A stretch of DNA of 64,000 nucleotides from CAVVAL01 sp963740215. GTDB taxonomy: Bacteria; Actinomycetota; Actinomycetes; Mycobacteriales; Cryptosporangiaceae. Position 1 is the stretch's first letter; each line of letters begins with the position of its first letter. Where the stretch lies: positions 62,001-126,000 of the forward strand of contig CAVUDJ010000019.1 in NCBI GenBank assembly GCA_963740215.1, in the 5' to 3' direction. The translations under genes and the position numbers were made by a program. Below the pieces are notes generated by a model, which was not told the origin of the DNA, did no database searches, and worked only from the letters and a program-made list of their open reading frames with translations. Of the stretch, positions 52,697-61,180 are shown piece after piece.

Positions 52697-54430
52697 TCAG
52701 CTCGCGGCGGCCGTGTCCTCGCCATCGTGGCCAGGGTTGTTGCCGGCCGAGGTGCGACGGCGGCGGCGACGGCGGGGCGCCCGCTCGACCATAGGGCTGG
52801 CCGCCGACTCCTCGGGGGTCACCGTCTCGTTCTCGGCGGTCTCCGTGTCGTTCTCGGCGGTCAGGGTGTCGTTCTCGGCTGGCGTGTCGCCCTCGGAGAA
52901 CTGCACCGAGGCACCGGCACGGGTGCGGCGGCGCACCCGGTTGCGGCGCGGCCGTGGCGTGTCTTCGGCGTCGCCGGCCTCGGGTGCGCGCGGGTCGCGG
53001 TTGCCGCGGTCAGCGCGGTCGCTGGTCTTGTTACCGCTGCCACGGACCCGGCTGCGCCGGCCCCGGCCGGTCTCGCCCAGATCCTCGACCGCCTCGGCGT
53101 CGAGCCCGGCCCTGGTGCGCTGCGCGCGGGGCAGGGTGCCGGTCGCCGAGGCCGGGATGTTCAGCTCGGCGTAGAGGTGCTCGGACGTGGAGTACGTCTC
53201 CGGCGGGTCGTCGAACGGCAGGTCGAGCGTCTTGTTGATCATCTGCCAGCGCGCGATCTCGTCCCAGTCGACGAAGGTCACGGCGACGCCGCTCGCGCCC
53301 GCGCGGCCAGTGCGGCCGATCCGGTGCAGGTACGTCTTCTCGTCCTCGGGGCACTGGAAGTTGATCACGTGCGTGACGCCGGTGACGTCGATGCCGCGGG
53401 CGGCGACGTCGGTGGCCACGAGCACGTCGACCTTGCCCGAGCGGAACGCGCGCAGCGCCTGCTCGCGTGCGCCCTGGCCGAGGTCTCCGTGGACGGCGGC
53501 GGCGGCGAAACCGCGCTCGAGCAGCTCGTCGGCGACCTTCTGCGCGGTGCGCTTCGTGCGGCAGAAGACCATCGACAGCCCGCGACCCTCAGCCTGCAGG
53601 ATCCGGGTGAGCAGCTCGGTCTTGTCGAGCGCGTGCGCGCGGTAGATGTGCTGCGCGGTGGCGGGGACCGTGCGGCCCTCGTCGGGCTCCTCGGCGCGGA
53701 TGTGCACCGGCTGCTTCATGAACTGGCGGGCCAGCGTCACGATCGGGCCGGGCATGGTGGCGCTGAACAGCATGGTCTGGCGGTAGTCCGGGATCATGCC
53801 GAGGATGCGCTCGATGTCGGGCAGGAAGCCCAGGTCGAGCATCTCGTCGGCCTCGTCCAGCACGAGGATGCGCACCTTGCCGAGCACGAGCTTGCGCTGC
53901 TCGGCGAGGTCGAGCAGGCGGCCCGGCGTGCCGACGACGACGTCGACGCCGGCGCTGAGCGCCTTGACCTGGGGCTCGTAGGCGCGGCCGCCGTAAACGG
54001 CCAGCGTGCGGATCTTCCGGGTCCTGCCGGCCGCCGTGATGTCGCGGGTGACCTGGACGCACAGCTCGCGGGTGGGCACGACGACCAGCGCCTGCGGCAC
54101 ACCGTCGGCGCCCTCGTCGGGGCCGAGCACGCGCTGCAGGATCGGGATACCGAAGCCGAGGGTCTTGCCGGTGCCGGTGCGGGCCTGGCCGATGACGTCG
54201 GCACCGGCGAGCGCGATCGGCAGGGTCAGTTCCTGGATCGCGAACGCGCGCTCGATGCCGACCGAGGCCAGGGCCTCGACGGTCTCGTGCCGCACACCGA
54301 GGGTGCCGAACGTGGGGTTGGAGTCGCTGACCGGAGCTCGCGCGGCGAGCTCGACGGCGGTCTCCTCGTCGGGGGCTCCACTGGTGGAGTGGTCCAGCTG
54401 TACTGCGTCAGGGGTGTTCTTGTTGCTCAG
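52697..54430 (-). CDS. DEAD-box RNA helicase
   Basis: 577 residues. Q motif FGTLGVRHETVEALASVGIE with QELTLPIAL, Walker A ARTGTGKTLGF, DEAD box VLDEADEMLDLGF, SAT (LFSATMPGP), then RGIDVTGVTHVINF and HRIGRTGRAG. The tail from about residue 430 is basic and rich in Arg and Glu (RPRRNRVRRRTRAG). No ATG or GTG is well placed. CTG 54430, with GAGAGG 8-9 nt upstream, is the likely start (LSNKNTPDAVQLD). A GTG at 54550 is in frame, but its extension is Arg-rich and not convincing. Confidence 0.88.
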   Translation of the reverse strand: MSNKNTPDAVQLDHSTSGAPDEETAVELAARAPVSDSNPTFGTLGVRHETVEALASVGIERAFAIQELTLPIALAGADVIGQARTGTGKTLGFGIPILQRVLGPDEGADGVPQALVVVPTRELCVQVTRDITAAGRTRKIRTLAVYGGRAYEPQVKALSAGVDVVVGTPGRLLDLAEQRKLVLGKVRILVLDEADEMLDLGFLPDIERILGMIPDYRQTMLFSATMPGPIVTLARQFMKQPVHIRAEEPDEGRTVPATAQHIYRAHALDKTELLTRILQAEGRGLSMVFCRTKRTAQKVADELLERGFAAAAVHGDLGQGAREQALRAFRSGKVDVLVATDVAARGIDVTGVTHVINFQCPEDEKTYLHRIGRTGRAGASGVAVTFVDWDEIARWQMINKTLDLPFDDPPETYSTSEHLYAELNIPASATGTLPRAQRTRAGLDAEAVEDLGETGRGRRSRVRGSGNKTSDRADRGNRDPRAPEAGDAEDTPRPRRNRVRRRTRAGASVQFSEGDTPAENDTLTAENDTETAENETVTPEESAASPMVERAPRRRRRRRTSAGNNPGHDGEDTAAAS

Positions 54431-54740
54431 AGTCTTCGCCTCTCTAGGACGCGCAGACGTCGAGATCGTTAAGGGTCGTGCCCGGCGGCAATCGGCTATC
54501 GCGTGGCGATGGCGGGCTCGGCGGGCCGACGCCTGGCGGCGTCCGCGCACAGTTCCGGCGGCGGCGTGTATGCCACTGCCTCACGCGACATCGTAACCGC
54601 TACTCGGCGCCGCCGTACCCGATACGTGATGTGATCGTGCTTTCACCTCGGGTTCGGCGGCCGTTGGGTGTGACGACGATCTCAGGCGTACGGTTGTCCT
54701 GGTATCCCCCCGACCGTCCCTGTAATACCCGGAGGCCACG
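54431..54740. other. divergent intergenic region, helicase and ferritin-like genes
   Basis: About 310 bp between two divergent genes. No gene found. The length is more than promoters need; an RNA leader for the helicase is possible, but I see no known riboswitch. Confidence 0.4.
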
Positions 54741-55421
54741 CTGACCACTGCTGACCCCACCGTGCCGCCGTCACCGGACAAGACCCGTGATGCCGTCGTC
54801 GAACTGCTCGGCGTGCTCGGCTACGGCGTCCTGATCGCGTTCGACCGGCTCGCCGCCGACGCGCGTCTCGCGCCCGACCTGCGCCGACGCGCGCTGCTCA
54901 GCGAGATGGCCGCGGCCGAGATGGCGCACTACGGCCGGATCACCGACCGGTTGGTCGAGTTGGACGTCGAGCCGCAGCAGGCGATGGCGCCATTCGTCGG
55001 CCCGCTGGACGACTTCCACGACTCAACCCGGCCGAACGACTGGCTGGAGGGCCTGGTCAAGGCATATGTCGGCGACGGGATCGCGGACGACTTCTACCGC
55101 GAGGTGGCGGCGTTCCTCGCCGAGCCCGACCGCACGCTCGTGCTGGAGGTCCTGCACGACACGCGGCAGGCGGAGTTCGCGGTGGCCGAGGTGCGGGCGG
55201 CGATCCAGGCCGACCCGGCCCGCGCTGGGCGGCTCGCGCTGTGGGCGCGCCGGCTCGTGGGCGAGGCGATCAGCCAGGCGCAGCGGGTGGCGGCCGAGCG
55301 GGACGCGCTCACGGAGCTGGTCGTCGAGGGCTCGGGCGACCTGGCCGGGGTCGGCGCGCTGATCAAGCGGCTCACCAATGCGCACACGGAGCGTATGAGG
55401 GCGATCGGCCTCAACAACTAG
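54741..55421 (+). CDS. ferritin-like fold protein (MiaE-like)
   Basis: 226 residues. A four-helix, ferritin-like diiron pattern: SEMAAAEMAHYGRITDRLVE and later VLHDTRQAEFAVAEVRAAIQ with E-x6-Y/H-type residues. Homologs lie beside the helicase gene in mycobacteria (Rv3210c). CTG 54741 has GGAGG 5 nt upstream and gives LTTADPTVPPS, a common start of this family; GTG 54762 is the first standard codon. Role unknown. Confidence 0.82.
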   Translation: MTTADPTVPPSPDKTRDAVVELLGVLGYGVLIAFDRLAADARLAPDLRRRALLSEMAAAEMAHYGRITDRLVELDVEPQQAMAPFVGPLDDFHDSTRPNDWLEGLVKAYVGDGIADDFYREVAAFLAEPDRTLVLEVLHDTRQAEFAVAEVRAAIQADPARAGRLALWARRLVGEAISQAQRVAAERDALTELVVEGSGDLAGVGALIKRLTNAHTERMRAIGLNN

Positions 55422-55433
55422 CGGCGGTTCAGC

Positions 55434-55473
55434 GGTCGCACCTTCTGGGGCTATTGCCCGGAAGAGTGCGACC
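55434..55473. repeat. family C hairpin, copy C2
   Basis: GGTCGCACCTTCTGGG and CCCGGAAGAGTGCGACC, imperfect stem of about 16 bp. It lies between convergent ferritin-like and GlsB-like genes. The TAG stop of the minus gene (55451-55453) is in the loop. Confidence 0.7.
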
Positions 55474-55717
55474 GCTTCAGGCGGTAGCGGTTCACGGCCT
55501 CGACGAGCACCAGCAGGACGATGGCCAGACCGATGGCGATCACCCAGCGGAGCGCGCCGCCGAGGCCGACCGCGTCGGCGATCAGCCCGCCGCCGGCGGT
55601 GCCCAGCACGCCGAGCAGCGTGGTGACCGGTACTCCGAGCGAGTGCCGCCCCGGCGTGACCAGCCGTGCGATCACTCCGACGGCGAGTCCGAGCAGGAGG
55701 AGCTGAAAGACCTCCAT
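55451..55717 (-). CDS. GlsB/YeaQ/YmgE family membrane protein
   Basis: 88 residues, three hydrophobic segments: MEVFQLLLLGLAVGVIARLV, the Gly-rich LLGVLGTAGGGLIADAVGLG and WVIAIGLAIVLLVLVEAVNR. This is the small transglycosylase-associated or stress-induced membrane family. ATG 55717. The last codons and stop lie in hairpin C2, so coding and termination overlap. Confidence 0.82.
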   Translation of the reverse strand: MEVFQLLLLGLAVGVIARLVTPGRHSLGVPVTTLLGVLGTAGGGLIADAVGLGGALRWVIAIGLAIVLLVLVEAVNRYRLKRSHSSGQ

Positions 55718-55730
55718 CGGGCCGGACGTG

Positions 55731-55958
55731 TCAGGACGCGGCGAACCCGACGCGCCGGGTCTCCGCCTCTGCGATCTCCACGTACGCGAGCTTGTCGGCG
55801 GGGACGACGACCCGGCGACCCTTGTCGTCGACCAGGGTGAGGACGCCGCTGCGTCCCGAAAGCGCCTCGGCGACCGCCTGCTCCACCTGGGTGGGGCTGA
55901 GCGTGCTCTCCAGCACCAGTTCGCGCGGGGCGAACTGCACGCCGATCTTGACCTCCAC
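55731..55958 (-). CDS. DUF3107 family protein
   Basis: 75 residues: MEVKIGVQFAPRELVLESTL, then VLTLVDDKGRRVVVPADKLA. This is the small actinobacterial protein next to the TetR gene in mycobacteria (Rv3208A). Function unknown. It has a good GGAGG before the ATG and is at the usual length. Confidence 0.9.
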   Translation of the reverse strand: MEVKIGVQFAPRELVLESTLSPTQVEQAVAEALSGRSGVLTLVDDKGRRVVVPADKLAYVEIAEAETRRVGFAAS

Positions 55959-56047
55959 CGTGGTGCCTCCTTCATGCTTCCCGGCGCCGTTCGGCGCCCA
56001 TGAGGAAGGCTAGCCGACCGCGCGCCGCCGCCGGTCACCGCGCGTTT

Positions 56048-56105
56048 GAGTTGTGGAGTTTCGAGGGTCGGCGGCGGTGCCGCACCCCGCGAAACTCCAC
56101 AACTC
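56048..56105. terminator. hairpin after TetR gene
   Basis: Perfect 16-bp arms, GAGTTGTGGAGTTTCG (56048-56063) and complement (56090-56105), with a GC-rich 26-nt spacer. It lies after the TetR stop (minus strand) and 90 bp before the DUF3107 start. The right flank ACGTGG is shared with the 46-nt family. Confidence 0.75.
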
Positions 56106-56115
56106 GACGTGGAGG

Positions 56116-56769
56116 TCAGCCCTGGAGCGGGAAGTTCGAGATACCGCGCCAGCTGATCGTGGTGAGCAGCTCGATCGCCTCGTCCTTCGGCACCGCGCGG
56201 TCGCTCTCGAGCCAGAATCGGGCGCCCATCTCGGCGGCGCCGGTCAGGCCGACGGCGAGCAGCTCGGCGCGGCTGCGGCTGACACCGGTGTCCGCCGTGA
56301 TCGTGTCCGCTATGGCCTCCATGCACTGGCGGGACGCCCGCTCGACCCGCTCGCGCACGGCCGGCTCGTTGCGCAGGTCGGACTCGAACACCAGCCGGAA
56401 CGCCTCGCCGTCGGAGTCGACGAAGTCGAAGTAGGCGGCCATCGCGTTGCGGATGCGCACCTTGTTGTCGCTGGACCCGGTGATCGCCGCCTGGACCCCG
56501 GCCACCAGCCCCTCGGCGTGCACGTCGAGCAGCGCCAGGTACAGCTCCAGCTTGCCGGGGAAGTGCTGGTAGAGCACCGGCTTCGAGACGCCGGCGCGTT
56601 CGGCGATGTCGTCCATCGCGGCGGAGTGGTAGCCCTGCGCGACGAACACTTCCTGCGCGGCTGCCAGCAGCTGCTTGCGGCGGGCCGTGCGGGGCAGCCG
56701 GGCGGTGCGGGTGCCGGCGCCAGGCTCAGCGTCGCCGTGCCCTCCGGCGGTCAGCGGGGTGCTCGTCAT
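56116..56769 (-). CDS. TetR-family regulator in the FasR position
   Basis: 217 residues. The N-terminal helix-turn-helix reads TARRKQLLAAAQEVFVAQGY then MDDIAERAGVSKPVLYQHFP. The order TetR-DUF3107-ferritin-helicase matches Rv3208 (FasR), the acyl-CoA-sensing regulator of fatty-acid synthesis in mycobacteria, so that is a fair guess. ATG 56769 has GGAGG 5 nt upstream. A palindrome CTACC-N4-GGTAG lies 33 bp before the start. Confidence 0.85.
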   Translation of the reverse strand: MTSTPLTAGGHGDAEPGAGTRTARLPRTARRKQLLAAAQEVFVAQGYHSAAMDDIAERAGVSKPVLYQHFPGKLELYLALLDVHAEGLVAGVQAAITGSSDNKVRIRNAMAAYFDFVDSDGEAFRLVFESDLRNEPAVRERVERASRQCMEAIADTITADTGVSRSRAELLAVGLTGAAEMGARFWLESDRAVPKDEAIELLTTISWRGISNFPLQG

Positions 56770-56801
56770 CTTTCCTCCACCCTCGGTGGGGGCTTCGTCC
56801 C

Positions 56802-56815
56802 CTACCAATGGGTAG
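56802..56815. promoter_or_regulatory. TetR operator CTACC-N4-GGTAG
   Basis: CTACCAATGGGTAG, perfect 5-4-5 palindrome upstream of the TetR gene. Probably for autoregulation. The architecture matches the TTACC-N4-GGTAA sites near the acyl-CoA genes. Confidence 0.55.
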
Positions 56816-56961
56816 CCAGCCTAATCGAGGCTTGCTGTAGCTAGCGCGTCAGACCGTCTACCGGCACCATCATCTCCGGTCGGACGTCCACGTCGGGGTG
56901 CCGCCGGTACGCTGCGGGCCAGGCCCCGAACTGTACGTACGTCGAGGCGAGGAGCCCGAAA

Positions 56962-57873
56962 GTGCAAGCCGGCCCGCACGCCAACCCGCACGCGGTCGCG
57001 CCCGATCCCGGGTTCGCGCCCGCGGCGCCACCGCCGGCTGCGCGCGAGCAGAGCAGCGGGCCGGTCGGCGTGGCGGCGTTGCTGGCGGCCGTGCGCGCGG
57101 TGCCGGGGGTACGCGACGCGCAGGTGCGGACGTCCGCCGACGGCGACCGCACCCTCCGGCTCGACCTGGCCGACGGTGCCGACGGGATCGCCGTCGCCAC
57201 ACTGGTGTCGAAGGTCCTCGACGAGCGGCTCGGGGTCGTGGTGGATCCGACCCGGTCGTTCATGGTCGAGGACGCCACCACGAACAGGGAGTTCAGCCCG
57301 CCGGTCGACGCGCCGCGGCGTCGCGTGCTGATGGAGCGGCTCCAGGTGGTCACGGGCGGCCTGGACGCCAGCGTCGAGGTGAACCTGACGTCTGCGGAGC
57401 AGAAGGTGGTCGGCACCGCGACGGGCCCGGCCGTCGAGGCGGCGGTCCTGCGCACGGTGGCCACGGCGACGCTGGCCGCGGTCGACTCGCTGATCGAGGG
57501 CCGCGGGCGGTGTGGGCTGGACCAGGCCGAGGTCACCGAGATCGGCTCCGACCGGGTGGCCGTGGCGGTGGTCACGCTGCTGACGCCCGGCCGCGTGGAC
57601 CGGCTGGCCGGTGCCGTGCTCGTGCGCGGTGACGCCCGCCAGGCGATGGTGCGCGCGGTGCTCGCCGCGCTCAACCGCAGGCTGGAGGCCCTGGTCCCCG
57701 CGCACGAGCAGACCCCGGCGGACTCGCTCGAAGCGACCGGCTGGCCCACGCCGGTGACGCCGCACCCAGCGGCCCACGAGCCACCCACCGCAGGCCACGA
57801 GCCACCGACCGCTGACCACGAGCCACCGACCGCGCGCCACGAGCCGCCAAACCCGGGGAGCGAGCGAGAATAG
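56962..57873 (+). CDS. hypothetical actinobacterial protein with Pro-rich repeat tail
   Basis: 303 residues from GTG 56962 (GAGG upstream). A Pro/Ala-rich N-terminus of about 35, then two similar globular halves: LVSKVLDERLGVVVDPTRSF, and LQVVTGGLDASVEVNLTSAE with ATATLAAVDSLIEGRGRCGL. The tail has four HEPPTA-like repeats. No family name known to me; it lies upstream of the hydrolase and the DUF3152 gene, as in related genomes. Confidence 0.72.
   Translation: MQAGPHANPHAVAPDPGFAPAAPPPAAREQSSGPVGVAALLAAVRAVPGVRDAQVRTSADGDRTLRLDLADGADGIAVATLVSKVLDERLGVVVDPTRSFMVEDATTNREFSPPVDAPRRRVLMERLQVVTGGLDASVEVNLTSAEQKVVGTATGPAVEAAVLRTVATATLAAVDSLIEGRGRCGLDQAEVTEIGSDRVAVAVVTLLTPGRVDRLAGAVLVRGDARQAMVRAVLAALNRRLEALVPAHEQTPADSLEATGWPTPVTPHPAAHEPPTAGHEPPTADHEPPTARHEPPNPGSERE
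57776..57848 (+). repeat. 21-nt tandem repeat coding HEPPTA
   Basis: Three and a half units of about 21 nt beginning CACGAGCCACC encode AHEPPTAG-like repeats at the C-terminus of the preceding protein. Confidence 0.75.
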
Positions 57874-57877
57874 GTGT

Positions 57878-58837
57878 GTGAAGCCCGCCGACCTCGCTCC
57901 GGAAGACTCCCTGCCGCCCGGCGATGGTGCCCTGCCGCCTCCGTGGCCGGGGCGGATGGTGAACATCGACGGCTTCGCCACGCACGTCCGCGACACCCCC
58001 GGAACCTCGCGCGCGGCTGAGCCGGCGGTCTACGTGCACGGGCTCGGCGGGTCCGCGCAGAACTGGACGGACCTCTCCGGACTTGTCTCCGACCGCCTCT
58101 CCGGCCTCGCCCTCGACCTGCCCGGGTTCGGGCGCAGCGACGCCCCGCCGCGCCGCGGATACACGCAGCGTGCGTACGCGGCGCGGGTCACGCGCGTCAT
58201 CGAACACGCCGGACGCGGTCCGGTGCACCTGTTCGGCAACTCGCTGGGCGGCGCGGTGGCGGCGCGCGTCGCGGCGACCCGTCCTGACCTGGTCCGCACG
58301 CTGACCTTGATCTCGCCCGCGATGCCGTTCATCCAGCCGCGCTCGGCGCACGCCCGGATGCTGCCCGTGCTGATGGTGCCGCGTGCCCGTCGTGCCGTCG
58401 TGGAGCGTGTGCGGTCGTTGCCGCCGGAACAGCTCGCGGCGGGGATCCTGTCCATCTGCTTCGCGGACATGTCCCGTGTCGCGCCGCAGCGCATGGCGGA
58501 GGCGGTGGCCGAGGCGACCGCTCGGCAGGAAGTGCCCTGGGCCGCCGACGCGTACGTGCACGCGCTGCGCGGTCTGGCCGGCTCGTTCCTCGTGCCGCGG
58601 CCGTGGTCGCTGTGGGGCCTCGCGGCGAAGATCACGGCCCCGACGCTGGTCGTCTGGGGTGCGGCCGACCGTCTCGTGAGCGTCCTGCTCGCGGAGCGCA
58701 CCGCGACGACGATCCCCGACAGCCGGCTTCTCGTGCTGGATGGGGTCGGGCACACCGCGCAGTTGGAGGTGCCGCGTATCCTTGCGAGGGCCGTGCTGGC
58801 GTTCCTCGATGAGGTGAACGTCGGCACCGCCGTGTAA
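57878..58837 (+). CDS. alpha/beta hydrolase
   Basis: 319 residues. Oxyanion motif VYVHGLGGSAQNWTDLSGLV, nucleophile LFGNSLGGAVAARVA (Ser in G-N-S-L-G), Asp region LVVWGAADRLV, and His in VGHTAQLEVPR. Substrate unknown. GTG 57878 is 4 nt after the preceding stop, so the two are linked. Confidence 0.83.
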   Translation: MKPADLAPEDSLPPGDGALPPPWPGRMVNIDGFATHVRDTPGTSRAAEPAVYVHGLGGSAQNWTDLSGLVSDRLSGLALDLPGFGRSDAPPRRGYTQRAYAARVTRVIEHAGRGPVHLFGNSLGGAVAARVAATRPDLVRTLTLISPAMPFIQPRSAHARMLPVLMVPRARRAVVERVRSLPPEQLAAGILSICFADMSRVAPQRMAEAVAEATARQEVPWAADAYVHALRGLAGSFLVPRPWSLWGLAAKITAPTLVVWGAADRLVSVLLAERTATTIPDSRLLVLDGVGHTAQLEVPRILARAVLAFLDEVNVGTAV

Positions 58838-58953
58838 GCACGACCCAACCACGTGTCCACCCTGGACACGGCGCCCTGGGGAGGTGACCGGCCTCGGCAC
58901 CGTCGGCTCTCGCCCGTGAGACGCGCACGCCTGGCCCCGGTTCCGACGGTGCG

Positions 58954-59766
58954 GTGTCGCGCCGCGCGGCACGCCGCCTGACCAGGAGGAAGATGCTGCG
59001 TCGGCGTCGGCGGATCGTCGTCCTGGCGATGATGGCCGTCACCGTGACCCTGGTCGGCGTCGACTTCGCCCGCGGCGGGTCCGCCAAGGTCGACCCGAGC
59101 AACATCGCAAATCCGGTCGACGGCGCCGAGCTCGCGCCGCCGGTCGTGGCCACTCCGACCGCCACCACGGCTCCGAAGCAGGACACGCCGCTGAAGGTGC
59201 CGCAGCGCGGGAGCGGCAAGTTCGTGCCGGCGACCAGCGAGATGCGCAGGGTCGGCGCTGGCAAGCTCATGACGTACCGGGTCGAGGTCGAGGGCGGCAG
59301 CAACGTCGAGCCAGAGGTGTTCGCGCGGGCGGTCGACGCCACCCTCACCGACTCCAAGAGCTGGACCGCCGACGGCAAGTGGTCGTTCCGCCGTGTTCGC
59401 GCCGGCAAGGTCGACTTCGTCGTCCGGCTGGCCACGCCGTCCACTGTCGACAAGATCTGCGGCGCCGCCGGCCTCCAGACCGGCGGTTACGTGTCGTGCC
59501 GCACCGGCGAGTCCGTGATGATCAACCTCGCCCGCTGGGAGTTGGCCGTCCCCGACTACAAGGGCGACGTCGCGCTCTACCGCCGGTACGTGATCAACCA
59601 CGAGGTCGGGCACCGTCTGGGCCACGGCCACGAGCTGTGTCCGGGCAAGGGCCGGCTCGCGCCGATCATGCAGCAGCAGACGTACGGCCTGAACGGTTGC
59701 GTCGCCAACGGCTGGCCGTTCGTCAACGGTCAGTACGTGAAGGGCCCGCCCACCTCCAGCCAGTGA
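58954..59766 (+). CDS. DUF3152 secreted/membrane-anchored metallopeptidase-like protein
   Basis: 270 residues from GTG 58954. A very basic start (RRAARRLTRRKMLRRRRRIV), one membrane segment (VLAMMAVTVTLVGVDF), a Thr/Pro linker, then the DUF3152 domain with zinc motif VINHEVGHRLGHGHELCPG (HExxH-like with a third His). This is Rv3207c-like. Likely a cell-surface peptidase; activity not proven. 117 bp after the hydrolase. Confidence 0.85.
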   Translation: MSRRAARRLTRRKMLRRRRRIVVLAMMAVTVTLVGVDFARGGSAKVDPSNIANPVDGAELAPPVVATPTATTAPKQDTPLKVPQRGSGKFVPATSEMRRVGAGKLMTYRVEVEGGSNVEPEVFARAVDATLTDSKSWTADGKWSFRRVRAGKVDFVVRLATPSTVDKICGAAGLQTGGYVSCRTGESVMINLARWELAVPDYKGDVALYRRYVINHEVGHRLGHGHELCPGKGRLAPIMQQQTYGLNGCVANGWPFVNGQYVKGPPTSSQ

Positions 59767-59770
59767 TCTA

Positions 59771-59834
59771 AACCGGACTGTCCGGGCATTGGTCCTCTAA
59801 CCGGGCGCTCGATGCAGCCAAAAGCCCGACAGTT
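59771..59834 (-). repeat. 64-nt palindromic element, copy B5
   Basis: Inverted: AACCGGACTGTCCGGGCATT start, AAAAGCCCGACAGTT end. Exactly 64 nt, between the DUF3152 and moeZ genes (both plus). GCAT/ATGC pair inside. Confidence 0.82.
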
Positions 59835-59933
59835 GTGATGGCGCGACCCGGGCGGTCCCAGGATGCGGGCGACGGGGAACAATGGTGGGAAACCGCAGGT
59901 TGCTACCGGCGAACCCCTGATGCGTAGAGGAGC

Positions 59934-61118
59934 ATGATCGTGGCCCTGCCCCCGCTGGTCGAGCCGGCCGAGTCGCTTACCGTCGACGAGGTCCGCCGGT
60001 ACTCGCGGCACCTGATCATCCCCGACGTCGCGATGGACGGGCAGAAGCGGCTCAAGAACGCCAAGGTGCTCGCCGTCGGCGCGGGCGGCCTCGGCTCGCC
60101 GACGCTCATGTACCTGGCCGCGGCCGGCGTCGGCACGCTCGGCATCGTCGAGTTCGACGAGGTGGACGAGTCGAACCTCCAGCGCCAGATCATCCACGGC
60201 CAGTCGGACGTCGGCCGCTCCAAGGCCGAGTCGGCGCGCGACAGCGTCAAGGAGATCAACCCGCTGGTCAACGTGGTGCTCCACGAGACCCGGCTCGACT
60301 CCGACAACGTCTTCGAGATCTTCAGCCAGTACGACCTCATCGTCGACGGCACCGACAACTTCGCCACCCGGTACCTCGTGAACGACGCGGCCGTGCTGCT
60401 CGGCAAGCCCTACGTGTGGGGCTCGATCTACCGCTTCGACGGCCAGGCCAGCGTGTTCTGGGCCGAGCACGGCCCCTGCTACCGCTGCCTCTACCCGGAG
60501 CCGCCGCCGCCCGGCATGGTGCCGTCGTGCGCCGAGGGTGGCGTGCTCGGCGTGCTGTGCGCGTCGATCGCGTCGATCCAGACCACCGAGGCGATCAAGG
60601 TGCTCACCGGCGTCGGCGAGCCGCTCGTCGGCCGGCTCATGGTGTACGACGCCCTGGAGATGGAGTACCGCCAGATCAAGGTCCGCAAGGACCCGAACTG
60701 CCCGCTGTGCGGCGAGAACCCGACGATCACCGAGCTCATCGACTACGAGGAGTTCTGCGGCGCCGTCTCCGACGAGGCGGTCAGCGCCGCCCGTGGATCC
60801 ACGATCACCGTGGGCGAGCTCAAGGACATGTCCGACGCGGGCAAGGACTTCTTCCTGGTGGACGTCCGCGAGCCGGCCGAGTTCGAGATCGTCAAGATCC
60901 CCGGCTCGGTGCTGATCCCCAAGGGCGAGATCCTGTCCGGCGCCGCGCTCTCGCAGCTGCCGCAGGACAAGCCGGTCGTCCTCTACTGCAAGACCGGCGT
61001 GCGGTCGGCCGAGGCGCTCGCCGCGGTCAAGCAGGCCGGCTTCGCCGACGCGGTGCACGTCCAGGGTGGCGTGATCGGCTGGGTCAAACAGATCGACCGG
61101 AGCCTGCCGACGTACTGA
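59934..61118 (+). CDS. moeZ: MoeZ: ThiF/MoeB-type adenylyltransferase with C-terminal rhodanese domain
   Basis: 394 residues. The N-terminal MoeB-like part has VGAGGLGSPTLMYLAAAGVG (ATP loop), DESNLQRQ, and zinc Cys pairs (CYRCLY; CPLCGE). The C-terminal rhodanese has YCKTGVRSAEAL with the sulfur-carrying Cys. It adenylates and sulfurates carrier proteins such as MoaD, ThiS or CysO. ATG 59934 has GAGGAG upstream. Order helicase...DUF3152-moeZ is conserved. Confidence 0.93.
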   Translation: MIVALPPLVEPAESLTVDEVRRYSRHLIIPDVAMDGQKRLKNAKVLAVGAGGLGSPTLMYLAAAGVGTLGIVEFDEVDESNLQRQIIHGQSDVGRSKAESARDSVKEINPLVNVVLHETRLDSDNVFEIFSQYDLIVDGTDNFATRYLVNDAAVLLGKPYVWGSIYRFDGQASVFWAEHGPCYRCLYPEPPPPGMVPSCAEGGVLGVLCASIASIQTTEAIKVLTGVGEPLVGRLMVYDALEMEYRQIKVRKDPNCPLCGENPTITELIDYEEFCGAVSDEAVSAARGSTITVGELKDMSDAGKDFFLVDVREPAEFEIVKIPGSVLIPKGEILSGAALSQLPQDKPVVLYCKTGVRSAEALAAVKQAGFADAVHVQGGVIGWVKQIDRSLPTY

Positions 61119-61129
61119 CCCCGGCCCAC

Positions 61130-61166
61130 GGTCGCATTTTCCGTGCATGGCCGGAAAAGTGCGACC
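61130..61166. repeat. family C hairpin, copy C3
   Basis: GGTCGCATTTTCCG and CGGAAAAGTGCGACC around a short loop (one bulge). It lies after moeZ and just upstream of the next promoter. Confidence 0.72.
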
Positions 61167-61169
61167 ACT

Positions 61170-61175
61170 TACGAT
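61170..61175 (+). promoter_or_regulatory. -10 box of leaderless alkyltransferase-like gene
   Basis: TACGAT, 5 nt before GTG 61181, abutting hairpin C3. Confidence 0.45.
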
Positions 61176-61180
61176 CGCGC

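Noticed and set aside
54431..54740. An RNA leader for cold-shock control of the helicase
   Set aside because: The distance is suggestive, but no conserved structure could be recognised by eye.
59835..59933. A riboswitch before moeZ (GGTGGGAAACCGCAGGTTGC region)
   Set aside because: It has some inverted repeats but no match to molybdenum-cofactor, TPP or SAM riboswitch cores that I know.
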